A stretch of 12,978 nucleotides of DNA from an uncultured Porphyromonas sp. Lineage in GTDB: Bacteria; Bacteroidota; Bacteroidia; Bacteroidales; Porphyromonadaceae. The notes beneath the pieces were generated by a model, which was given only the letters and a program-made list of their open reading frames with translations, was not told where the DNA came from and searched no databases. Location of the stretch: contig CAMCJO010000021.1 in assembly GCA_945875135.1 (NCBI GenBank), positions 1 through 12,978 on the forward strand. The letters are read 5' to 3'. Position 1 is the stretch's first letter, and the number at the start of each line of letters is the position of its first letter. The position numbers and the translations under genes were made by a program. This document shows, piece by piece, positions 7,705 to 12,978 of the stretch.

Positions 7705-9012
7705 TTAATCGAGTTTGATGGGCTTGAACCATGCTTCGTTAAAGCGTAGCGCTACACCCAGCGTCAGATAGTGCTCCGCGAGTCCTGTACGACTGGAGGG
7801 ACGTAGGTAGGAGTATCCGAGGGTTACGTCTACGTGTGATCTCTTGTCCACGAGTGGTAGTCCGAATCCCAGATTAGCTCCTATCTGGTAGTAGGAGTTG
7901 TAGCCCCCTAGGCTGTTGGGGATACGTAGGTACGCATTCTCACCTTGCAGACCGGCGCGATAAGCTATACGCTGTCCGTAGTGTGAGGAGCGATCGTTAG
8001 GTACCCACGACATGCCTAGAGCCACTTGCCACTGGTCTACCCCCTGGTAGTCTAGTGATTGGTTATTGGCTAGAGCTTCGCCCCATCTACTATATTTGAC
8101 ATCTGCCCCAACGATAAGTTTATTCTCTATTTGGTATGCTATACCAGCACTAGCCACGTGTGGACGGGCAAAGAGCGACTTGCTAGAGATCGTGTCGGTA
8201 CTGATGATCTGAGCTCCAGATCCTGTTATAGCCTCTGTCTGGAGAGATAGCTGTCGGCTCCACATGGGGAGCTTAGGCTCGTAAGTGAAGCCTATAGTGA
8301 TTTGGTGCCCATCGGCCGAAACGGGGATGATACCTTGCGAACCGATGCGCACACCCACAGAGCGGATGCGTAGGTGGTCGAGGAAGGTCGGGTTAAGACT
8401 CTCCTTAATATCGTATGTGATGCGACGCTCATGCTGTAGATTGCCAAAGAGGTAGGAGGCGTTGACACCGAGCGACCAGTAGGGGAGGACTTTCCATGCA
8501 AAGCCTAGATAGACCTCCTGAAGGTTGCCCTGCCCCTTGTAAGCGTGCGCAGCGTAGTGATCCTGGACACCAGGTACGGGAACCTTCGTGCCGTAGCGAT
8601 AGCCGACTGTCGAGTAGGGGACGAGTCCGGCACTGGCAGCAAAGTGCTTGCCAAGCGGTATCAGAGCCGTAGCGTAGTCAAAGTTGCCCACCATACGTGT
8701 ATCCCGCTTACCCGCCTCGGTGAGCATATTCATACCCATAGAGAGTCCGAAGTCAAAGAGGAAGGTCATCGTGTCGACCGCCGTGTAAGAAGCGGGGTTC
8801 GCCGGGTTGATGATCATATTGTCTCGTATAGCAGTAGTCAGTCCGCCCATTCCTCTGAGGGCATGGGGCGTCTGCTTGTCTAGTCTGCCTAAGCCAAAGC
8901 GACTGTAGGGAGACTCAGTAGTATTACTCTGAGCGGAGAGAGCGACTGGTATCAAGAGAATAGTCGCTAGGAGCGTCAGTATGGTAGTGGTACGTGCTAT
9001 GTATCGAGACAT
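7705..9012 (-). CDS. Uncharacterised outer-membrane beta-barrel protein
   Basis: Predicted outer-membrane protein of 435 residues; I recognise the type but not a function. The signal peptide (MSRYIARTTTILTLLATILLIPVALSA, cleaved before QSN) is followed by SPYSRFGLGRLD, a motif seen at the mature N-terminus of related Bacteroidetes proteins. The plug-like RGMGGLTTAIRDNMIINPANPASY resembles the start of PorV/FadL-type barrels. The remainder alternates polar and hydrophobic/aromatic residues in strands ending in Y or F, for example near the end, LTLGVALRF, as in porin-like barrels. The open frame extends upstream to a TTG at 9060, and another ATG exists at 9024. The ATG at 9012 gives the cleanest signal peptide. 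It lies 59 bases after coaX and 22 before the TPR gene, in one probable transcript. Confidence 0.8.
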   Translation of the reverse strand: MSRYIARTTTILTLLATILLIPVALSAQSNTTESPYSRFGLGRLDKQTPHALRGMGGLTTAIRDNMIINPANPASYTAVDTMTFLFDFGLSMGMNMLTEAGKRDTRMVGNFDYATALIPLGKHFAASAGLVPYSTVGYRYGTKVPVPGVQDHYAAHAYKGQGNLQEVYLGFAWKVLPYWSLGVNASYLFGNLQHERRITYDIKESLNPTFLDHLRIRSVGVRIGSQGIIPVSADGHQITIGFTYEPKLPMWSRQLSLQTEAITGSGAQIISTDTISSKSLFARPHVASAGIAYQIENKLIVGADVKYSRWGEALANNQSLDYQGVDQWQVALGMSWVPNDRSSHYGQRIAYRAGLQGENAYLRIPNSLGGYNSYYQIGANLGFGLPLVDKRSHVDVTLGYSYLRPSSRTGLAEHYLTLGVALRFNEAWFKPIKLD

Positions 9013-9071
9013 ATATGCTGTCATTATATAATAAAGGAGTGGTATCTGTGACCATCGCAAATCACGGATAA

Positions 9072-9854
9072 CTAACTATCACAAGAACGTGCTACTTGAT
9101 ATTGTAGTATATCCCGTAGCCCCTGTTCCACTAAGTTTGTCTCTACAAAGGTCGGATATTTTAGCCACTTGACAAAATCTTCAGCATATCCTCCCGTGAT
9201 CCACACCTCTAGAGTAGGGTAGTGCCGGCGTAGAGTCTCTATATAGGAGTCTATCTCGTGTACGATGCTTCGCGCCACGCCCAGCCATATCGCTTGATCG
9301 GTCTGCTCGCTTAGCTGTTGCTGCCACAGATCTAGATGTGTCTGGATGCCAGACCACGGCACACGCGGTAGGCGAGCCGTGTAGTCGTGTAGTGCTTGTA
9401 GTCGTAACTCAGGACCTGGCGAGATGTTGCCACCCATATAGCGTCTCTCGGGTAGGAGTAGGTCGTAGGTGATAGCGGTACCTATGTCGACGATTAGAGC
9501 GGGAGCTGAGGTAAGTCGTGCTACACCGACTACACTGGCTATGCGGTCTACGCCTAGGCTCTGCCTGTCGTACCGTATCTCAGCTAGTGGTAGCGGTGTC
9601 TCTGCGTCGAGGGTGACGAAGCGTTGGCAGATGCTTTTGACAGAGTCAAGCCAAGGCGCTTCTCTCTTTCCCACCGAACTATAGATAGCGAGGAGGGGCT
9701 CTGCTGGTAACTGGTAGCTACATATCAGTTCTAGTATCTGGTCACTAGTGGGTGGCTCAGTGTAAAGTTGTGTAGGGTAGAGCTGCTCGTCGGTCGCTAG
9801 TGCGATCTTGAGGCGACTATTACCCTGATCTATGAGAAGGTACGTGGGAGACAT
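9072..9854 (-). CDS. coaX: Type III pantothenate kinase
   Basis: CoaX phosphorylates pantothenate to 4'-phosphopantothenate, the first step of coenzyme A synthesis, in the cytoplasm. The 260 residues fit the family. The ASKHA-fold motifs are in order: the phosphate loop DQGNSRLK (D9-K16), GVDR (101-104) with the conserved Asp103, the second phosphate motif LIVDIGTAITYD (120-131) with catalytic-type Asp123, GGNISPG (141-147) and a C-terminal ITGGYAE (219-225). Position 13 is Ser where many members have Thr, a conservative change. The open frame extends to a GTG at 9881, but that codon overlaps the -7 promoter box, so the ATG at 9854 is the start; it places the DxGN motif at the usual distance. 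It is first of the minus-strand coaX-OMP-TPR unit. Its link with envelope genes is positional only. Confidence 0.94.
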   Translation of the reverse strand: MSPTYLLIDQGNSRLKIALATDEQLYPTQLYTEPPTSDQILELICSYQLPAEPLLAIYSSVGKREAPWLDSVKSICQRFVTLDAETPLPLAEIRYDRQSLGVDRIASVVGVARLTSAPALIVDIGTAITYDLLLPERRYMGGNISPGPELRLQALHDYTARLPRVPWSGIQTHLDLWQQQLSEQTDQAIWLGVARSIVHEIDSYIETLRRHYPTLEVWITGGYAEDFVKWLKYPTFVETNLVEQGLRDILQYQVARSCDS

Positions 9855-9880
9855 GAGGTCATCTGCTACTGCTTGGCCCA

Positions 9881-9888
9881 CAAAGGTA
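9881..9888 (-). promoter_or_regulatory. -7 promoter box of coaX
   Basis: The minus strand reads TACCTTTG, an exact TAnnTTTG match, 26 bases before the coaX ATG at 9854. The expected -33 position (plus about 9908-9913) falls inside the GAGATTA heptamer array and has no TTTG, so the upstream element appears weak or replaced. Confidence 0.6.
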
Positions 9889-9897
9889 CAGCTTTTG

Positions 9898-9946
9898 GAG
9901 ATTAGAGATTAGTAGTCAGATATTAGAGGTTAGAGATTAGAGTCTA
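9898..9946. repeat. Degenerate heptanucleotide tandem array, consensus GAGATTA
   Basis: Seven contiguous 7-base units in unbroken phase: units 1, 2 and 6 are exactly GAGATTA; the others (GTAGTCA, GATATTA, GAGGTTA, GAGTCTA) differ at one to three positions. The array begins 9 bases upstream of the coaX -7 box. It resembles in style the degenerate heptamer STRR repeats known from cyanobacteria, but I know of no named Bacteroidetes equivalent. Confidence 0.75.
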
Positions 9947-9951
9947 GTTTT

Positions 9952-9964
9952 CTAGTGGCACTAG
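9952..9964. other. 13-bp perfect palindrome between the heptamer arrays
   Basis: CTAGTG-G-CACTAG is a perfect inverted repeat around one central base (9958). It lies almost exactly midway between the two oppositely oriented heptamer arrays. It could seed a cruciform or bind a dimeric regulator of the divergent genes; neither is shown. Confidence 0.5.
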
Positions 9965-9971
9965 TATCTCT

Positions 9972-10006
9972 AGCTAACAGCCAACAGCTAACGGCCGATC
10001 GCCAAC
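9972..10006. repeat. Degenerate heptanucleotide tandem array, consensus AGCTAAC
   Basis: Five 7-base units in phase: AGCTAAC, AGCCAAC, AGCTAAC, GGCCGAT and CGCCAAC. On the opposite strand the core reads GTTAGCT, sharing RTTAG with the other array (ATTAGAG in a shifted phase). The two arrays therefore lie in inverted orientation. The array stops 11 bases before the surviving part of the IS30 relic. Confidence 0.65.
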
Positions 10007-10017
10007 TTAAGAGGTGA

Positions 10018-10308
10018 AAAGGCGCAATTTCCAGTAGTACAACTGATAACGGGACTGAGTTCACACACTTCAAGTCTATAGAGCGAGCTCTCAAGATCCC
10101 TGTATTCTTTGCTAAACCTTATTGCTCTTCTGACAAACCTCACATTGAAAATATCAATGGATTGATTCGACAATACATCCCTAAAGGAAAATCTTTTGAC
10201 GAAATCTCTGACGATGAAATCAGACAAATTCAAAATCAACTAAACAATAGACCTCGCAAAAAACTAGGCTATAAAACTCCCTATGAAGTTTTTTTCCTAC
10301 ATTTGTAA
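10018..10308 (+). pseudogene. IS30-family transposase, 3' fragment
   Basis: Ninety-six in-frame codons after a TGA (10015-10017), ending at TAA, and with no start codon near the left end. The translation contains TTDNGTEF (second catalytic Asp of the IS30 DDE triad, codon 10045-10047), VFFAKPY, then HIENINGLIRQYIPKG with the catalytic Glu, and the family-typical C-terminus NNRPRKKLGYKTPYEVFF. The helix-turn-helix and the first catalytic Asp are missing. IS30 transposases are usually over 300 residues, so roughly the first two thirds is gone and the fragment cannot be active. Its base use is clearly AT-richer than the neighbours, consistent with imported DNA. It lies between divergent coaX and ompA and ends about 50 bases upstream of the ompA promoter. 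Confidence 0.9.
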
Positions 10309-10310
10309 CC

Positions 10311-10333
10311 GTGTTGCACTTGACACTGGAATG
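10311..10333 (+). mobile_element. Possible right terminal repeat of the IS30 relic
   Basis: Immediately after the transposase stop lies GTTGCACTTGACACTGG, where an IS30-family element would have its right terminal inverted repeat (usually 20-30 bases). The left end is absent, so the boundary cannot be confirmed from this window. Confidence 0.4.
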
Positions 10334-10359
10334 TGCGAGGTCGCTTATCTAGCTCGCTA

Positions 10360-10391
10360 TTTGGTTAAGTCGATAAATAACACTACTTTTG
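10360..10391 (+). promoter_or_regulatory. Promoter of the ompA gene pair
   Basis: TTTG (10360-10363), a 20-base spacer, then TACTTTTG (10384-10391) is an essentially perfect Bacteroidetes housekeeping promoter. It predicts a 5' leader of roughly 95 bases before the ATG at 10495. A strong promoter fits the abundance of OmpA-like proteins in this group. Confidence 0.8.
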
Positions 10392-10402
10392 CAATGTATT
10401 CC

Positions 10403-10419
10403 GTACTCGCGAAGAGTAC
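10403..10419 (+). other. Hairpin at the start of the ompA leader
   Basis: GTACTC-GCGAA-GAGTAC is a perfect 6-bp stem with a 5-base loop, starting about 12 bases after the -7 box, so it would lie near the 5' end of the transcript. Such a position could protect the message from 5' decay; that role is inferred. Confidence 0.45.
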
Positions 10420-10494
10420 TCTTGGGGTACGAGCGATACACTAACATGCTATAAACTAATCAGAAACAAACCAGTAACAAGACAAAGTATAATT

Positions 10495-11658
10495 ATGAAA
10501 GTAAAGCTCTTTCTGATCTCCCTCTTGTTGGGAGTAACGACTCTAACGCTGAGTGCTCAGGAGACTGTAGCACCTCAAGCTGGCACAAAGCCTGTCTACA
10601 AGACAACCTTTGAGCGCGGTGCAGCATCAGATCATTGGTTCCTAACACTACAAGGTGGTGTAGGAGCTCAGTTTCTAGAAGGCAACGAGGAGAAGCCCTT
10701 TATGGATCGCCTCCAGATGTCTTACTCGCTCTCTCTGGGCAAGTATCACACCCCCTCTTTTGCTACGCGCCTCAATCTAGTTGGTGCACAGGCTCACACC
10801 TACTATAAGGTAGGCAACGATGTGAAGAACTACGAGACAAGCTTCGTAGGTGCTCACTACGACTTCATGTTTGACATCATCAACCACTTCAGCCGTTACA
10901 ACGCTAAGCGTGTCTTCCACATCATCCCATTTGCAGGTGTGGGTTACAACATGAAGTTCAACAAGGCCTTTGAGGACCTCCATCACACAGCAGCTATCGA
11001 CGCTGGTCTACAGCTACAGTTCCGTCTAGGACGTCGTGCTGATCTTGTTATCGAGGGTAAGGCTATCTACAACAACTTCAACTTTGACTACAGCACATGC
11101 CCCAAGATCGACGCATGGAATCCCGAGGCTTACAATGGTCTCTACGGAGCCCTCACAGCAGGTCTTAACTTCCGTATGGGTGGTGTTGAGTGGACAGAGG
11201 TTGTCCCCATGGACTATAACCTAATCAACGACCTCAATGGCCAGATCAGCTCACTACGTGCTCAGAATGCTGAGCTCAGCAAGCGTCCTGTATCTTGCCC
11301 TGAGTGCCCTGAGGTGAAAGCTCAGACTACTACGACAGAGGTTATGTCTGACAAGACGATCCTCTTCAAGTTCGATAGCTCTCGCATCGACAAGAACCAG
11401 ATGATCACGCTCTACAACGTCAGCGAGTATGTCAAGGCACACAACACGCCTATCCTAGTCATCGGCTACACCGATACAACTGGTGATGCCAACTACAACC
11501 TAGGTCTATCAGAGCGTCGTGCTAAGGCTGTCGCTGATGCCCTCATCAATGACTTCGGCGTATCTGCTGATATGATCACCACTCAGTGGGAGGGTGCTAC
11601 AGACAAGCTGTTCGATACGAAGGCTTGGAACCGCGTTGTCATCATCCGCTCTAAGTAA
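10495..11658 (+). CDS. ompA: OmpA-like outer-membrane protein, first of tandem pair (Pgm6/Pgm7-like)
   Basis: An abundant-type OmpA-family protein linking outer membrane to peptidoglycan. Of 387 residues, 1-21 are a signal peptide (MKVKLFLISLLLGVTTLTLSA, cleaved before Q22). Residues about 45-232 form an eight-strand-like N-terminal beta-barrel. Residues 240-275 are a linker with a short heptad stretch LNGQISSLRAQNAELSKR and then SCPECPE, with C268 and C271. Residues 285-387 are the OmpA C-terminal domain: D327 in GYTDTTG and R342 in LGLSERRAKAV correspond to the peptidoglycan (diaminopimelate) contact residues. In P. gingivalis the related Pgm6 and Pgm7 form disulfide-linked heterotrimers, so the linker cysteines probably do the same here. 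An extra Cys202 sits in the barrel. The second copy follows after 51 bases without promoter or terminator. Confidence 0.92.
   Translation: MKVKLFLISLLLGVTTLTLSAQETVAPQAGTKPVYKTTFERGAASDHWFLTLQGGVGAQFLEGNEEKPFMDRLQMSYSLSLGKYHTPSFATRLNLVGAQAHTYYKVGNDVKNYETSFVGAHYDFMFDIINHFSRYNAKRVFHIIPFAGVGYNMKFNKAFEDLHHTAAIDAGLQLQFRLGRRADLVIEGKAIYNNFNFDYSTCPKIDAWNPEAYNGLYGALTAGLNFRMGGVEWTEVVPMDYNLINDLNGQISSLRAQNAELSKRPVSCPECPEVKAQTTTTEVMSDKTILFKFDSSRIDKNQMITLYNVSEYVKAHNTPILVIGYTDTTGDANYNLGLSERRAKAVADALINDFGVSADMITTQWEGATDKLFDTKAWNRVVIIRSK
11254..11309 (+). repeat. 56-base block identical between the two ompA genes, copy 1
   Basis: Every base here, including synonymous positions, is identical to 12469-12524. 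It encodes the LRAQNAELSKRPVSCPEC linker. Sequence on both sides differs at third positions and beyond, which suggests gene conversion or strong constraint on this segment. Confidence 0.9.
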
Positions 11659-11709
11659 GTCGTATAGCTCACTCAAATCATCAATCTACGAATTAAACAC
11701 ACTAGAAAT

Positions 11710-12870
11710 ATGAAAGCAAAAGTATTTATGCTATCACTCGTTGTCGCACTGACAGCTTTCGTAGCTCAGGCTCAGGAGGCTCAGGAGGTCGACAATCGCC
11801 CCGCATACAAGACGGAGTTTGAGCAAGACCCTGCTGCTCATTGGTTCATCGAGCTACACGGAGGTGCTGCTATGCTACCTTTTGGCAACAAGGCTAATAA
11901 GGACGCTGAGTTTGTAGACCGCATCTCACCCGTTGTCAGCCTTTCGTTCGGACGCTGGCACTCTCCTTACTTTGCTACCCGCCTACGCGGCTACGCATGG
12001 AATGTATATAGCTTTGAGAAGCCCGCTAACGAGCTCGTTCGCTATCAGAACGTCTTCGGTGCTGCTTCACTAGAGTTTATGTTTGACCTAGTCAACTACT
12101 TCGCTCCATATAGAGAGACTCGCGTCTTCCACCTCATCCCCTTCGTAGGTCTAGGTGGTCACATGAAGTTCTACTCTGCAAACGATAAGAGCGGTGATAA
12201 GCTCGGTACGGAGAATGACTACAGCGGTCTCCTCAATGGTGGTCTCGCTCTCAAGTTCCGTCTAGGCAAGCGCGTCGACCTCAACCTCGAGGGTCAGATG
12301 ATGGTCTCTAAGAACAACTTCCAGGGTACTCGTACAGTACATGAGCCTGCAGACGTTACAGCTCTTGTATCTGCTGGTCTAACCTTCAAGCTCGGTCGTG
12401 TAGCCTTCCAGCCTATCACTCCTATGGACTATGACCTAGTCAATGACCTCAATGGTCAGATCAGCTCGCTACGTGCTCAGAATGCTGAGCTCAGCAAGCG
12501 TCCTGTATCTTGCCCTGAGTGCCCAGAGGTTGCTCCTGCTGTCACAAAGCCTATTATTGAGAACGTTGTAGCCTTCCGTATCGGCAGTGCTAAGATCGAC
12601 AAGAATCAGATGATCAACGTATACAACTCTGCTGAGTCTGCTAAGGCAAATGGTGGCAAGATCTACATCGTCGGCTATGCTGATGAGCAGACTGGTAATG
12701 CCAACATCAACATGACTCTCTCTCAGCGTCGTGCAGAGGCTGTCAAGGACGCTCTCATAAACAACTATGGTGTCAGTGCAGACAATATCGTCATTGACTT
12801 CAAGGGCGACACTGTACAGCCATTTGCTACAAACGAGTGGAACCGCGTTGCTATCATCGACATCAAGTAA
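11710..12870 (+). CDS. ompA: OmpA-like outer-membrane protein, second of tandem pair (Pgm6/Pgm7-like)
   Basis: Paralogue of the gene just upstream, 386 residues with the same plan. A signal peptide (MKAKVFMLSLVVALTAFVAQA) is followed by YKTEFEQ and HWFIELHGG, matching YKTTFER and HWFLTLQGG in copy 1. A beta-barrel runs to about 235, then comes the linker with C268 and C271 at the same positions, and an OmpA domain about 284-386. The peptidoglycan-binding Asp is D325 (GYADEQTG) and the Arg is R341 (LSQRRAEAV), so both copies should bind the wall. The barrel and C-terminal domains have diverged clearly, while the linker is invariant, as expected for partners in one hetero-oligomer. No promoter lies in the 51-base gap, so expression should depend on the upstream promoter. 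No clear terminator is seen in the 108 bases after it. Confidence 0.92.
   Translation: MKAKVFMLSLVVALTAFVAQAQEAQEVDNRPAYKTEFEQDPAAHWFIELHGGAAMLPFGNKANKDAEFVDRISPVVSLSFGRWHSPYFATRLRGYAWNVYSFEKPANELVRYQNVFGAASLEFMFDLVNYFAPYRETRVFHLIPFVGLGGHMKFYSANDKSGDKLGTENDYSGLLNGGLALKFRLGKRVDLNLEGQMMVSKNNFQGTRTVHEPADVTALVSAGLTFKLGRVAFQPITPMDYDLVNDLNGQISSLRAQNAELSKRPVSCPECPEVAPAVTKPIIENVVAFRIGSAKIDKNQMINVYNSAESAKANGGKIYIVGYADEQTGNANINMTLSQRRAEAVKDALINNYGVSADNIVIDFKGDTVQPFATNEWNRVAIIDIK
12469..12524 (+). repeat. 56-base block identical between the two ompA genes, copy 2
   Basis: Partner of 11254-11309, 1215 bases downstream in direct orientation. Recombination between the copies would fuse the N-terminal barrel of the first gene to the C-terminal domain of the second and delete 1215 bases, in frame. 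Confidence 0.9.
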
Positions 12871-12978
12871 GCGACTGCAACGATAACTACTTCTCACATC
12901 GTCATGGCTAAACTCTTTTCTAGATAAAGCTTGAGATGTAGAGGTACAAGCATCTGAATATAAAGAGAGGTGGTGACC

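Noticed and set aside
8545..8883. Plus-strand 112-residue open frame inside the OMP gene
   Set aside because: It is antisense to a well-supported coding region, with no recognisable domain or signal and no promoter.
9013..9060. TTG start for the outer-membrane protein
   Set aside because: It places 16 residues, partly hydrophobic, ahead of a clean signal peptide starting at 9012; 9024 remains a possible alternative.
9855..9881. GTG start for coaX
   Set aside because: It overlaps the -7 promoter box, so it would be upstream of or at the transcript start. The ATG at 9854 places the DxGN motif correctly.
9898..10006. CRISPR array
   Set aside because: The units are 7 bases and contiguous, with no spacers and no cas genes nearby.
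9988..10239. Minus-strand 83-residue open frame
   Set aside because: It is antisense to the IS30 transposase fragment, whose plus-strand frame has clear family motifs; the antisense translation shows none.
12469..12897. Minus-strand 142-residue open frame, with a similar shorter one at 11254-11442
   Set aside because: Both are antisense to the OmpA C-terminal domains and end in the shared 56-base block. Their similarity simply mirrors the paralogy of the sense genes.
12871..12978. Terminator or new gene after the second ompA
   Set aside because: Only 5-6 bp imperfect stems and a seven-codon ATG frame are present; nothing supports a feature before the window ends.

Overview
The window looks like a chromosomal segment from a Bacteroidales bacterium, most likely a Porphyromonas. 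The evidence is threefold. Promoters follow the Bacteroidetes TTTG/TAnnTTTG pattern, with no obvious Shine-Dalgarno sequences. There is a tandem pair of OmpA-like genes with an SCPECPE linker, like the P. gingivalis Pgm6/Pgm7 pair. The gene order coaX / outer-membrane protein / TPR / lptC / CNNM-CBS / ppiD is, as far as I recall, typical of the order. Genus assignment is inference; no rRNA or other marker is present.

Layout. Positions 1-9854 carry seven genes, all on the minus strand. In transcription order these are coaX (type III pantothenate kinase), an uncharacterised outer-membrane beta-barrel protein, a TPR protein, lptC (LPS-transport lipoprotein), a CNNM/CBS-domain membrane protein (hemolysin-C/GldE-like), a PpiD/SurA-type periplasmic folding factor, and htrA (periplasmic protease). 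Visible promoters and terminators split them into units: coaX-OMP-TPR, ending at a strong hairpin at 6197-6257; lptC, with no clear promoter; the CNNM gene, with a good promoter at 5547-5576; ppiD, with a -7 box at 4235-4242 and a hairpin at 1906-1939; and htrA, with a terminator at 94-121. A further minus-strand promoter at 15-46 points out of the left edge, possibly toward rpoD.

The divergent gap 9855-10494 is the least ordinary part. It holds the coaX -7 box, two degenerate heptanucleotide tandem arrays in opposite orientation around a 13-bp palindrome, the AT-rich 3' end of an IS30-family transposase (broken), and a textbook promoter (TTTG-N20-TACTTTTG) for the OmpA genes. Positions 10495-12870 encode the two OmpA-like proteins on the plus strand, probably one transcript. 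The last 108 bases show no gene or clear terminator.

The genes fit one theme: envelope building and quality control. LptC serves LPS export, PpiD and HtrA serve folding and degradation of exported proteins, and the OmpA pair tethers the outer membrane to peptidoglycan. The OMP and TPR proteins are exported partners of unknown role. Four reading frames extend upstream of the likely start to a GTG or TTG; in each case signal peptides, promoters or a terminator support a downstream ATG, and those starts are used here. I found no CRISPR, toxin-antitoxin, phage or defence system.
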